A DNA stretch of 13,432 nucleotides from Candidatus Dojkabacteria bacterium (GTDB taxonomy: Bacteria; Patescibacteriota; Dojkabacteria; J137): positions 1 to 13,432 of the forward strand of contig RFKV01000080.1 in the NCBI GenBank assembly GCA_003694175.1, read 5' to 3'. Under the pieces are notes generated by a model, which saw only the letters and a program-made list of their open reading frames with translations, was not told the DNA's origin and searched no databases. Positions within the stretch are counted from its first letter, which is position 1; each line of letters starts with the position of its first letter. Positions 1 through 7,992 of the stretch are shown in pieces. The position numbers and the translations under genes were made by a program.

Positions 1-206
1 ATGAATAATATTAAAAAATCAATTTTTTTCAGTCTTTCAGTTGAAAAGGCTTTGATACTAGAAAACATACAAATGTAATGTCGACATTGTAAAGTTAAAG
101 TGCTAGAATTGCATCGGCTTTACGCAAATCTTGATCACATAATTTTGATTTTGAGCAAACTTGCGTTTTGTCAGATCACGAAATTATAAACTAGTAGCTA
201 AGGAAT
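1..206. other. infB upstream region, no confident gene
   Basis: No intact gene is recognisable. Plus frame 1 is open for 25 codons from the first base (MNNIKKSIFFSL...), stops at TAA 76-78, then is open again for 36 codons to TAA 181-189. This could be the eroded end of an upstream gene or chance. Nothing in it matches nusA, rbfA or ylxR, which often neighbour infB. Confidence 0.4.
161..190 (+). promoter_or_regulatory. possible sigma70-type promoter for infB
   Basis: TTGCGT (161-166), an 18-bp spacer, then TATAAA (185-190) lies just before the infB Shine-Dalgarno-like AAGGA at 200-204. The -10 matches consensus at five of six positions, but the -35 is weak, so this is only a candidate. Confidence 0.25.
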
Positions 207-1778
207 ATGTCCATTATGTCACAGGGCCAAAAAAAAGTTGAGAGAGTTCCAGTTATTGCAGTCATGGGACATGTTGATCACGGAAAAACATCTTTTATAG
301 ACTATATCAAGGGTACTAAGATAGTTGATAAAGAAGCGGGAGGTATAACGCAAAACACAAGAGCGCATGTCGTCTTCACGTCAACAGGTAGGAAGTTGAC
401 ATTTATTGATACACCAGGCCATGAGGCTTTTTCAAAGATGAGAGAGAGGGGTGCGAGTATCACTGACTTTGTTCTTCTCATAGTCGCTGCAGATGACGGA
501 GTTCAGCCTCAAACTGTGGAATCTATACAATTTGCAAAAAGGGACAATGTTCCCATTATAGTCGGCCTTAACAAAATAGACATACCTGGTGTACAGACTC
601 AAAAAATCAAGGCTGAACTATCTTCTTACGGGGTGAGTATAGAAGAATACGGAGGAGATACTATGCTTTTTGAAATATCAGCCAAAACCGGACAAGGAGT
701 AAATGAGCTACTTGATGGTATTGAGCTTCTCTCTGATTTAGTAGGTCTGAAGAGATATGAGCTTACTGATGACTCAAAGGCTGAGGCATTTGTATTAGAG
801 TCTAGCTTTGACAGAAGGATTGGGTATATCGCCCTCTGTATACTAAAGTCTGGAGTATTGGAGGGGAAAGAATATGGAGTCACAAAAGAGGGGATATTTA
901 AGGCAAGAAATTATTTAAATGATGAACAAAAGCCAGTTGGTGAAGTATTACCTGGAGAACCTTTCTGGGTAACAGGTTTAAAGTCTGTAATTACAGTTGG
1001 TGAGACAATTAAGTTTTTTAGAGAAGATGCAATAGCAAGAAAATATTTTGAAAGTTTGAGAAGTAAAGATTCAGATTTTGAGCAGAGAAATATAATAAGT
1101 AACGAAAGCATAGAGGATATATTTGCTCAGATGGTTATTAAAGCTGAAAAGGAGTCTAAGGGTCTAGGTCAAAAGGAGTTTAATGTGGTCTTAAAGACGT
1201 CAACACAAGGAGCTTTAGAAGTTATATCAAATCATCTCAGTTCGATGTCGGGCAAAGATTCTAAGGTAAACATCTTGATTAAGGGAACAGGAAATGTTAC
1301 TGAGGATGACTTAGTTCGGGCAAAACTTGCTAAAGCGGTTATACTAACTTTTCAGCTACCTACACCCAATTCAATAATTGAGATTGCTAAAAAGGAGAAG
1401 GTATTAGTTAAAAATTATGATGTTATTTACGAAATGTTTGAAGAAGTTCAGGATGTACTTGACAATATCGGCACTCCCATAGAGGAAGAAATAGAAGTAG
1501 CAAAAGCCCAAATTAAAAAAATAATTGTATTGTCAAATGGGGCAGTTGTGGCGGGTTCAGAAGTTATCAAGGGAAGTATGCTAAAAGGATACAAAGTAAA
1601 AGTTATGAGAAACGGGGTTGAAATTGGAAGGGCAAAAATTTCACAGCTCAAAATTAAAAAGGAAGAAGTCAGAGAGGTTAAAAAAGGTCTGGAGTGTGGC
1701 ATTTTGCTTGACCAGAAGATAGAGGGTATGAGGGAAGGGGATGAAATTTTGGCATATAAGGTGGAAAGAATAAACTAG
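207..1778 (+). CDS. infB: translation initiation factor IF-2 (compact form)
   Basis: GTPase that brings initiator fMet-tRNA to the 30S subunit and promotes 50S joining, in the cytoplasm. The G domain starts almost at once: G1 GHVDHGKTS (residues 21-29), G2 GGITQNTRAH (45-54), G3 DTPGHE (68-73), G4 NKID (122-125), G5 SAK (158-160). Domain II, the IF-2-specific domain and the C-terminal domain follow, the last ending in the typical VRKGxECG-like and GDxIxAY-like stretches (EVKKGLECG, GDEILAY). At 523 aa it lacks the long N-terminal extension of E. coli-type IF-2. Switch I has N-T-R where many IF-2s have H-I-G. Start choice is open: AAGGA at 200-204 is 2 nt from ATG 207 but 11 nt from ATG 216, so translation may begin at the second Met. 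The next gene starts 2 nt after the TAG stop. Identity is secure. Confidence 0.97.
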   Translation: MSIMSQGQKKVERVPVIAVMGHVDHGKTSFIDYIKGTKIVDKEAGGITQNTRAHVVFTSTGRKLTFIDTPGHEAFSKMRERGASITDFVLLIVAADDGVQPQTVESIQFAKRDNVPIIVGLNKIDIPGVQTQKIKAELSSYGVSIEEYGGDTMLFEISAKTGQGVNELLDGIELLSDLVGLKRYELTDDSKAEAFVLESSFDRRIGYIALCILKSGVLEGKEYGVTKEGIFKARNYLNDEQKPVGEVLPGEPFWVTGLKSVITVGETIKFFREDAIARKYFESLRSKDSDFEQRNIISNESIEDIFAQMVIKAEKESKGLGQKEFNVVLKTSTQGALEVISNHLSSMSGKDSKVNILIKGTGNVTEDDLVRAKLAKAVILTFQLPTPNSIIEIAKKEKVLVKNYDVIYEMFEEVQDVLDNIGTPIEEEIEVAKAQIKKIIVLSNGAVVAGSEVIKGSMLKGYKVKVMRNGVEIGRAKISQLKIKKEEVREVKKGLECGILLDQKIEGMREGDEILAYKVERIN

Positions 1779-1780
1779 CT

Positions 1781-2575
1781 GTGAATAAATTTTGTTTTTA
1801 TCACCTAAAAGGTGTTGGCAACTTTGTAGAGTCCGAGTTGTTGGATAAGTTTGGTAGGTTAGTTAGTATTTTGAATAGGGATAACGATAAAAACACAATA
1901 GAAATTGCTTCGGAGATAGAGTACTTAGAGTGCTTTAGAGTTATTAAATCTGCAATAAGGGTCACCAAAGATAAAAGGTGCATAGCTTTGGACAAACCCC
2001 TATGGCGGAGATGCTTTTCCCCTGCAGGAATAAATCCTTCCCTTGCGTGGTGTATGTGTAAGTTTGCAGGTTTGGATTATAGCAGTGTAATAATTGATCC
2101 ATTTTGTGGGAGTGGTACGATAGGAATAACAGCCGGATTTGAGTTTGGAGTCAAGAAGGTTTTTATGTCTGATATTTCTGAAAAATCAATAAACACAACA
2201 ATTGAAAATCTACGTCAAGCCGGTAGGTTACTCAGGAGTAAACAATTGAAAAAAGTTAAAACAAGCTTTAAAGCTTTTGTTTCGGATATAAAAAACCTAA
2301 ATTTTGGTCAAAATAAATTTACTCACATTATTACAAATCCTCCTTACGGCCTTAGGTCAGGTAAGCACTTGGATAACACAAAGATTTATAAAACCCTTGC
2401 ATGCTTTGCGAGTAAGTACCTGGATGATTCAGGACTATGTATTTTAATTTCCCAAGAAAAAAGGTTAGTTCTGAAAGTGTTTAATGAATTTAATTTGGTT
2501 GATTCTTTCGATGTGAGTAGTGGTGGTTTGCATCTAAAAGTTTGGAAGTTTGCTAGATTTGATACGTTTAAGTAG
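1781..2575 (+). CDS. RNA N2-guanine-type methyltransferase, UPF0020 / Trm14-RlmL-like, short
   Basis: Rossmann-fold SAM-dependent methyltransferase. Motif I is DPFCGSGTIGI (residues 106-116), the acidic motif II residue is in MSDIS (129-133), and catalytic motif IV is NPPYG (186-190), the form used by enzymes that methylate the N2 amino group of guanine in tRNA or rRNA. The lead-in AGINPSLAW (82-90) matches the segment before motif I in Trm14/TrmN/RlmL-type proteins. Those relatives normally carry a full THUMP domain; here only about 80 residues precede the catalytic domain, so THUMP is truncated or very divergent. The start is GTG, 2 nt after the infB stop, and the first internal ATG falls at residue 92, too late. 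It is probably co-transcribed with infB. The exact RNA target cannot be read from sequence. Confidence 0.8.
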   Translation: MNKFCFYHLKGVGNFVESELLDKFGRLVSILNRDNDKNTIEIASEIEYLECFRVIKSAIRVTKDKRCIALDKPLWRRCFSPAGINPSLAWCMCKFAGLDYSSVIIDPFCGSGTIGITAGFEFGVKKVFMSDISEKSINTTIENLRQAGRLLRSKQLKKVKTSFKAFVSDIKNLNFGQNKFTHIITNPPYGLRSGKHLDNTKIYKTLACFASKYLDDSGLCILISQEKRLVLKVFNEFNLVDSFDVSSGGLHLKVWKFARFDTFK

Positions 2576-2576
2576 T

Positions 2577-3766
2577 TTAACTACTACACTGAGTTTTTGG
2601 GTTTCTGTTCGAAAAGTCTCTGTTTTTATCTAAAAATCTCCAAAAGATATCAATAAACTCAGCTACCCAGCTACCTCTAGCTTTTCCCATCTTTAGTAAA
2701 TAGTTTGACTTGATATTTGTGGTTTGTTAGCTATACTACCTCATATTACCTCCATCGTCAAATTGACTCATTGTATGTATATGTATGTCTCAAACCACCA
2801 CCCAGTCATAAGCATTGATAAACATTTTCATAAACCACTTTCATGCCTCATTTGGATGGATATTGTTCAGTAGAATATAATTGCCAACTATTATTAGCTT
2901 TCTATGAGGTGTGCATAACAGTGTGTTGAAACCTTTGTAACTACTTTTGATATTAGTTCATTAGTCATACTAATGTTTTTCAATAGTTTTCTACTGTTGA
3001 GGAAATTTGAACTTCTCAACTTTGTGCCTTGATCTTAGTACACTAACCTCAATTCTCTCCAACCGGTTACCTATCTGATGAATCCTCGATTGATACAAGC
3101 ACCGACAATTTGTCTGCTTTATTAATGCCGTTATATTTTCTTGTAAATTTGAGACTACTAACATGGAATTAAGTATTTCCGTGTTGATTAATGGTGAAAG
3201 TACCCAGTGAAAAATAAATTGATAATCATCTGAAAGTGCATCTTGGTATGGTCCAAAATTTGTAAGTCTTTTTTTTATAAAGTCTTTAAGAATAATTTCG
3301 ATTAATGGAAACTAATAGGGTAAAACATATAATAAAACAGAATTTCGCTTTTGGATAATAATTATCGTCATCTAAAATCTCCAGTCTTTTCCTTTGGTGA
3401 ATACAAAGATTTGTTTGAAAAAGTTTTTTTGTTTTTAGTTAATTCAAATATTAGCTATTTTCTTATGGGGAGTTTAAAACAATTTTTTATATAATGAACC
3501 TTATTTGTTGATTTACTTTTACTAGGCCACCTCAATTGAATTAAAATGAAATCAACTGGATCGTAGGTCAATCAACTTCGCGCACAGCTTTACGAGTGAG
3601 GTGATAACTTGTTGAAAGATGATTATTCCATTTAGACTACATTAAAGTTTAGAGTTTCTGACCACAAAGAACACAGGCTCTTATATTGGATAAATAAACT
3701 GAAACCCAATTAGTCCTGAAATATCTTCGAAGAGTTGGTTTGGAAAGATTAAAAAAACTGTACAAT
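2577..3766 (-). pseudogene. broken photolyase/cryptochrome-family gene (deoxyribodipyrimidine photolyase-related type)
   Basis: No intact frame exists here, but the minus strand carries shifted pieces of one protein in the right order. N-terminus, 3749 down to 3642: IFPNQLFEDISGLIG, then EPVFF after one stop. 3423-3361: LFQTNLCIHQRKRLEILDDD. 3311-2991, one open frame: KDFIKKRLTNFGPYQDAL, then FIFHWVLSPLIN. 3085-3035 in another frame: GFIR-stop-VTGWRELRLVY. 2909-2577 in one frame with several stops: VGNYILLNNIHPNEA, FINAYDWVVV, MSQFDDGG, SNYLLKMGKARGSW, FWRFLDKNRDF. FGPYQDA, FxFHxxLSPLIN, GWRE, AYDW and MSQFxDGG are hallmarks of the Pfam DPRP family of FAD-binding photolyase/cryptochrome proteins, which includes bacterial (6-4) photolyases. 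The remnant is about 1.2 kb against roughly 1.5 kb for an intact gene, so internal deletions are likely. No Fe-S cysteine cluster is seen in the C-terminal part. It follows the M23-type gene directly on the same strand and converges on the methyltransferase gene with a 1-nt gap. Confidence 0.85.
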
Positions 3767-3772
3767 CCTTCC

Positions 3773-5035
3773 TTAAAACTCGCTTAAGTGCCAATAACCT
3801 GTTCTAAAACCTTGTTTACAATCTCTGTTTTCGCAGATTATTACATACTTACCTCCCATACTATCTATACCTTTATATAAGTAACCGTCATGAGCTGCAT
3901 AAACGGCTGCGTTCAGTGGTAAAGCTTGTACATCTATTCCGTCATGGAAGTCACAGTAGTTTTGGTTTAAGTTAAATAACATGAAACATCTCGGGCCATA
4001 TGCACTTGTGAAATAGTATTCACCTCTAAGAGGCGACTTTAGCTTATTTCCAGTACCACAACCCATCGCACCAGATTCCAGATGTGAGCACGGATTTACC
4101 ATCGCATTGTTTAGTCTTACGGAAAAATGGAGATGTGGAGCTGTCGAAAATCCAGTGGATCCCTGTTTTCCTATAACTGTTCCTGCGAGGACGAATTCTC
4201 CATTCGGTATCGAGACGAATTGGTTCATTATCTGCTGTTGTATTTTCAAAACTTTTGCAGCATTTTCTTGCTCCTTCTGGGTAAAAACAGCTAGGGTGTT
4301 TTGTCTTGAGGCATTAGCCGAGTTTAGCTTTGCCACTTCAACATAGTAAAGCGTCTTTTTGGCTTCAATAGTTGCTTGTTTAGCTTTTAGTTCGGTTGCT
4401 TTAACATCAATTAGCGCTTTGTCTTTTTTTACTTTTATCAACTTGTTTTCTATTTCAGCTTTTTTTTCAGAGAGTTCTACTTTTTTTTGGATTAGATTAT
4501 TTAAAACTAAGTTTGTGTCTGACTGTACTATGTCAGCATATTGGGACGTTTTAAAGAATGAGTTAATATTTTCTCTGAATATAACGTTTAAACCTTTTGT
4601 CTCATAACTAATGTTTATGCGAAAATTTTTGTAGTTTTTTTTCAATCTTTGATCCGTGTCGATCTCAAGTAGCTGAATTTCTTTTTCCTTATTTTGTATT
4701 TCCTCTTTCTTCAACTTAATTTCTTCATTAAGTGCTAGGACAGAGATTTCCAATTCTTGGATTTGAAGATTAAGCGCTTCTATTTCTTTATTGTATATTT
4801 CTATTTCTCCATGCATTCTTGAGATTTGGGAATTATAACCAGCAATTAAATAATTGTTAGCATCAATTTGCTTCTGAATTTTTTCCTTTTCCTTCCTTAT
4901 TTCCGCAAGTTCTCTTTGAACTCTTTCTAATTGTTGTTGAAGAGTTTCTGCGTTCACCAAAAAGACAGCATTAATTGATAAGAGGAAGAAGAAAGAAATT
5001 GTATTGGAAAAAATTTTTAGTGCAAGTTTAACCAT
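3773..5035 (-). CDS. secreted coiled-coil M23-type (LytM/EnvC-like) peptidase with permuted catalytic domain
   Basis: Predicted envelope protein of the EnvC/PcsB kind: such proteins cut peptidoglycan cross-bridges or activate amidases during cell separation. Residues 1-29 form a signal peptide or anchor (hydrophobic 14-27). Residues 30-125 and 180-272 are long coiled coils rich in E, K, Q and I. The M23 signatures are all present but in swapped order: GKQGSTGFSTAPHLHFSV (289-306, H301/H303) comes first, then SAYGPRC (344-350), HDGIDVQ (364-370, H364/D368), VYAAHDG (378-384), and finally YWHLSEF (414-420), where the protein ends. Canonical M23 domains have HxxxD first and HLH last. Six cysteines between residues 316 and 406 suggest disulfides outside the cytoplasm. 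No HLH motif follows the stop in any frame, only photolyase remnant. No clear Shine-Dalgarno precedes ATG 5035, but a good promoter lies at 5087-5116. Confidence 0.85.
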   Translation of the reverse strand: MVKLALKIFSNTISFFFLLSINAVFLVNAETLQQQLERVQRELAEIRKEKEKIQKQIDANNYLIAGYNSQISRMHGEIEIYNKEIEALNLQIQELEISVLALNEEIKLKKEEIQNKEKEIQLLEIDTDQRLKKNYKNFRINISYETKGLNVIFRENINSFFKTSQYADIVQSDTNLVLNNLIQKKVELSEKKAEIENKLIKVKKDKALIDVKATELKAKQATIEAKKTLYYVEVAKLNSANASRQNTLAVFTQKEQENAAKVLKIQQQIMNQFVSIPNGEFVLAGTVIGKQGSTGFSTAPHLHFSVRLNNAMVNPCSHLESGAMGCGTGNKLKSPLRGEYYFTSAYGPRCFMLFNLNQNYCDFHDGIDVQALPLNAAVYAAHDGYLYKGIDSMGGKYVIICENRDCKQGFRTGYWHLSEF

Positions 5036-5086
5036 TTTGATTAACTGAGTTTAAACTGTTAAAATATTCAAAACATTTCAGTAAGC

Positions 5087-5116
5087 ATTATAGGAAAAAA
5101 TAAATGATTTTGTAAA
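5087..5116 (-). promoter_or_regulatory. sigma70-type promoter of the M23-type peptidase gene
   Basis: Read on the minus strand: TTTACA (plus 5116-5111), an 18-bp spacer, and a perfect TATAAT (plus 5092-5087). The expected start near 5080 would leave a leader of about 45 nt before ATG 5035. This is the best minus-strand promoter in the divergent region between the peptidase and TsaC-TsaE genes. Confidence 0.55.
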
Positions 5117-5167
5117 TCTGCTTAATTTACTTCTTTTAGATAAACAAGCAAGATTATCATAAATTTG

Positions 5168-5199
5168 AAAGTTATGAAAATAAAAAGTTATGAAAATAA
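5168..5199 (+). repeat. 16-bp perfect tandem duplication over the TsaC-TsaE start codon
   Basis: The unit AAAGTTATGAAAATAA occurs at 5168-5183 and again at 5184-5199. Each copy holds an ATG. The first (5174) opens only MKIKSYENN and a stop; the second (5190) is the real start of the TsaC-TsaE gene. Because 16 is not a multiple of 3, the two ATGs lie in different frames. Confidence 0.85.
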
Positions 5200-6260
5200 T
5201 TAGTTTAAATGAAAACTTTGAAGAGAGTTTGAAGTTGGCCATTGAAGTCCTAAATAAAGGAGGTTTGATAATTTATCCTACTGAAACTTGTTATGGTGCT
5301 GGGGTGGATGCAACAAATTCAGAGGCAGTAAGTGTATTGCTGGACTACAAGAACAGACCGGCGGGGAAGGCAATATCTGTGGCTGTATCAAGTAGAGAGA
5401 GGGCAGAAGATTTGATAGAAATTCCTAAAGAAAGTGAGTATATATTTGAAAAGTTTCTTCCTGGTCCTTTAACTGTTGTAGGTAAGTCAAAGTCAAAAGT
5501 TGATGAAAGACTTGAATCTGAAAAGAAAACCTTGGGAATAAGAATATCAAGCAATTTGTTCTTTTTAAAGTTATGCCAAGAGTATGGTAAACCAATCACT
5601 TCTACATCAGCAAACATTAGTGGGGAGAGAACTCCGTATAAGATTGATCATATACTCAACACATTGACTGACAAGAAAAAATCTCTGATTGATGTTATAT
5701 TCGATTCGGGAGAACTTGCGAAAAATCCTCCTTCAACAGTCGTTGACATCTCAACTAGTGAACTTAAGGTTTATCGATCAGGGGGAATAAATCCAAAGTG
5801 GCATAGGATTTTATCAGTGATATCAAAATCTGTTGAAGACACAATTAAGTTTGGTGAAAGTTTTTTTCAACAAGTTGGAAAGTTTTCAGATGCAAAATTA
5901 ATATTGTTAAGTGGGGATTTAGGTGCTGGAAAGACACATTTTGTAAAAGGTTTAGCTAAAGGATTGGGAATTGAGTGTACAATTAAATCACCAACTTATA
6001 ACTACTACAACGAGTTTGACTTAGGAAATGGAGGTAAGTTTTATCATCTTGATGCTTGGAGAATTGAAAGCACTAAGGAAATTGAATTACTCGGTATACG
6101 AGATTGGTTTGTTAATAAAGAAAACGTTATAGCCATAGAATGGCCCTCTGTAATTTCGACCCTTGACAGTACCTTTTTTGATTCCACTCCATATTTTTTC
6201 ATTATGATAACAAACTTAGGTCCAAGTGCTAGAGAAATAAGAGTATATTTATCAAATTAA
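5190..6260 (+). CDS. TsaC-TsaE fusion for tRNA t6A synthesis
   Basis: Joins two enzymes of the N6-threonylcarbamoyladenosine (t6A37) pathway in one cytoplasmic protein. Residues 1 to about 205 are a YrdC/Sua5-type L-threonylcarbamoyladenylate synthase (TsaC), which makes TC-AMP from threonine, bicarbonate and ATP: PTETCYGAG (30-38), KNRPAGKAISV (54-64), LPGPLT (90-95), GIRIS (116-120), TSTSANISG (137-145). Residues from about 210 to 356 are TsaE, the P-loop ATPase that works with TsaB and TsaD in threonylcarbamoyl transfer: Walker A GDLGAGKT (242-249), SPTYNYYNEF (267-276), HLDAWRI (286-292), IEWP (316-319). The frame is continuous through the join, so this is a true fusion. ATG 5190 gives a normal TsaC N-terminus and lies in the second copy of a 16-bp duplication; there is no clear Shine-Dalgarno. 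TsaB and TsaD are not in the window. RNase J follows 46 nt later. Confidence 0.93.
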   Translation: MKIISLNENFEESLKLAIEVLNKGGLIIYPTETCYGAGVDATNSEAVSVLLDYKNRPAGKAISVAVSSRERAEDLIEIPKESEYIFEKFLPGPLTVVGKSKSKVDERLESEKKTLGIRISSNLFFLKLCQEYGKPITSTSANISGERTPYKIDHILNTLTDKKKSLIDVIFDSGELAKNPPSTVVDISTSELKVYRSGGINPKWHRILSVISKSVEDTIKFGESFFQQVGKFSDAKLILLSGDLGAGKTHFVKGLAKGLGIECTIKSPTYNYYNEFDLGNGGKFYHLDAWRIESTKEIELLGIRDWFVNKENVIAIEWPSVISTLDSTFFDSTPYFFIMITNLGPSAREIRVYLSN

Positions 6261-6306
6261 GTTTAAATTGTTCAAATTAATATAAATTGTTTAGCTAGAT
6301 GAAGTT

Positions 6307-7992
6307 ATGGGTAGAACACTGAGTAAGAACAAAGAGTTGGTACGAATCGTTCCTTTAGGGGGTGTGGAGGAAATTGGAATAAACTGTACGGTTTATGAGA
6401 CAAAAGATGACTTGATTTTGGTCGATTTGGGTCTTGGTTTCTCAGAGTTTGATTACTACGGTATTGATTATGTTGTTCCTGACTTGTCATATGTAATTAG
6501 AAAAGTAGATAAGTTGAGAGGTATTATTTTTACTCATGGTCATCTTGATCACATAGGTGGACTTCAGTACTTTCTTGAGAAATTGAATTTTCCAAAAGTT
6601 TATGGTTCAGAGTTTACTTTGGAACTGATTAAGGTGAAGTTGGAGGATGAGCACTTGCTGGGACCAATGTTAGAAAAGTTTACTGTTGTAGATGAGAATT
6701 CTTCCTTGGTTTTAGGGGATTTCAAAGTTGAATTTTTTAGAGTAAATCATAGTATTCCTCAATCTCTAGGTTTGTATATAAGGACAGATTCTACTTCTAT
6801 TGTACACACAGGGGATTTTAAGTTTGATAACTCGCCAGTTAATGAGCCAGTTGGAGATTATGCTAAGTTAGCAAAAATTGGAGAAGAGGGCGTTGACATT
6901 CTCTTATCTGATTCAACAAATAGCTTAAAGAAAGGACACCCTATCTCAGAATCTGATGTAGCCAGGGGTATTGAAGATGTGGTGGAAAGGGCTAGAGGTA
7001 GAGTAATAATTGCTACTTTTGCTGGTTTAGTGGGAAGGCTTTATCAGATATTTGAAACCGCAAGGAAATATCATCGTAAGGTAGCAGTCGCAGGTTACTC
7101 AATGTACCAAACTTTAGGAATTGCTCAGAAAATTGGGTACATAAAAATTCAAAGTGACATGATAATTTCTATTCAAGATGTGAAAAAATATTCACCTTCT
7201 AAGATTCTTGTATTGACTACAGGGGCACAAGGTGAACCTGAGGCAGGACTTTCAAAAATGGCATTTAGTGACTATAAAGGGTTTTCTATTAGTAAAAATG
7301 ACACTGTAATAATTTCCGCCAAAACCATCGCAGGAAACGATAGAAGCGTACAATTGATGATAGACAAACTAATGTCACTAGGAGCAATAGTTAAACAGTC
7401 TGAGGATCTAGATTTATATACCTCAGGGCATGGATATCAAGAAGACCAAAAAATAATGATTAACCTGGTAAAGCCTAAATACTTTATGCCTATTCATGGG
7501 TATCAGTATTTCTTGAGAGCTCACGGCGAAACTGCCAAGAGTGTAGGTATTCCAGAAGGAAAGATAATAATCGCAAAAAAAGGTAGTGTTGTTGAAGGAA
7601 ACAGATATAAAGGTTTTAGAATATCTAAGGTATTTAATTGTGAACCATTAATGGTATCAGGATCTGGTGTAGGTGATGTGTTAGCCCCGGTGTTGAAGGA
7701 AAGAGAACAACTAGCAAGTTATGGCGTGGTGGTTGTAGATTTGGTAATAAACAAGGAAAGAGAACTTCTTAAGGATCCATTCGTATTTAGTAAAGGCTTT
7801 GTCTTTGTAAAGAATAATACGAGTATAATAGATACAGCCCAACAAATTGTTCAAAAGACATTTATCGAAAAGGCTAAAACAATAAAGGATATTAATGAAC
7901 TGAGAGAGGTAATATCTCAAGAGCTTGCAAAATATCTTTATCAAGAAACAGAAAGAGAACCAGTAATAATTACAATAATAAATTTCATCTAA
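6307..7992 (+). CDS. rnj: ribonuclease J
   Basis: Metallo-beta-lactamase/beta-CASP ribonuclease that matures and degrades RNA through 5'-3' exonuclease and endonuclease activity with two metal ions. Residues 10-180 hold the lactamase core: the HxHxDH motif HGHLDH (77-82) plus H148 (VNHSIPQ) and HTGDFKFD (167-174). The beta-CASP domain follows with LLSDSTNS near residue 200 and SGHGYQEDQ near 373. The linker PIHGYQYFLRAHGE near 395 supplies a further conserved histidine motif. A C-terminal domain of about 110 residues completes the 561-aa protein, the usual length for this family. The start sits 46 nt after TsaC-TsaE with no separating terminator, so co-transcription is likely. Identity as RNase J is strong; J1 versus J2 cannot be told, and only one copy is seen. 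Confidence 0.95.
   Translation: MGRTLSKNKELVRIVPLGGVEEIGINCTVYETKDDLILVDLGLGFSEFDYYGIDYVVPDLSYVIRKVDKLRGIIFTHGHLDHIGGLQYFLEKLNFPKVYGSEFTLELIKVKLEDEHLLGPMLEKFTVVDENSSLVLGDFKVEFFRVNHSIPQSLGLYIRTDSTSIVHTGDFKFDNSPVNEPVGDYAKLAKIGEEGVDILLSDSTNSLKKGHPISESDVARGIEDVVERARGRVIIATFAGLVGRLYQIFETARKYHRKVAVAGYSMYQTLGIAQKIGYIKIQSDMIISIQDVKKYSPSKILVLTTGAQGEPEAGLSKMAFSDYKGFSISKNDTVIISAKTIAGNDRSVQLMIDKLMSLGAIVKQSEDLDLYTSGHGYQEDQKIMINLVKPKYFMPIHGYQYFLRAHGETAKSVGIPEGKIIIAKKGSVVEGNRYKGFRISKVFNCEPLMVSGSGVGDVLAPVLKEREQLASYGVVVVDLVINKERELLKDPFVFSKGFVFVKNNTSIIDTAQQIVQKTFIEKAKTIKDINELREVISQELAKYLYQETEREPVIITIINFI

Noticed and set aside
626..883. Open frames opposite infB (also 911-1111 and 1448-1702, minus strand)
   Set aside because: They lie fully inside the well-supported IF-2 gene, are rich in S, P and F as antisense shadows are, and resemble no family.
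2736..2909. TGA read as tryptophan to rescue the photolyase frame
   Set aside because: One in-frame TGA falls where Trp is expected, but the other falls where Pro is usual, and TAG, TAA and frameshifts are also present, so recoding does not restore the gene.
2576..3772. Structured RNA (RNase P RNA or tmRNA) in the 1.2-kb gap
   Set aside because: None of the conserved RNase P or tmRNA core sequences is present, and the gap is explained by photolyase fragments.
4107..4607. Plus-strand frames opposite the M23-type gene
   Set aside because: Shadows of the coiled-coil coding sequence; no start signal and no recognisable motif.
3773..5035. M23-type gene as two tandem M23 domains, the second cut by a frameshift
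   Set aside because: The two halves are complementary with no overlap, and no HLH motif occurs downstream in any frame; the sequence there is photolyase remnant.
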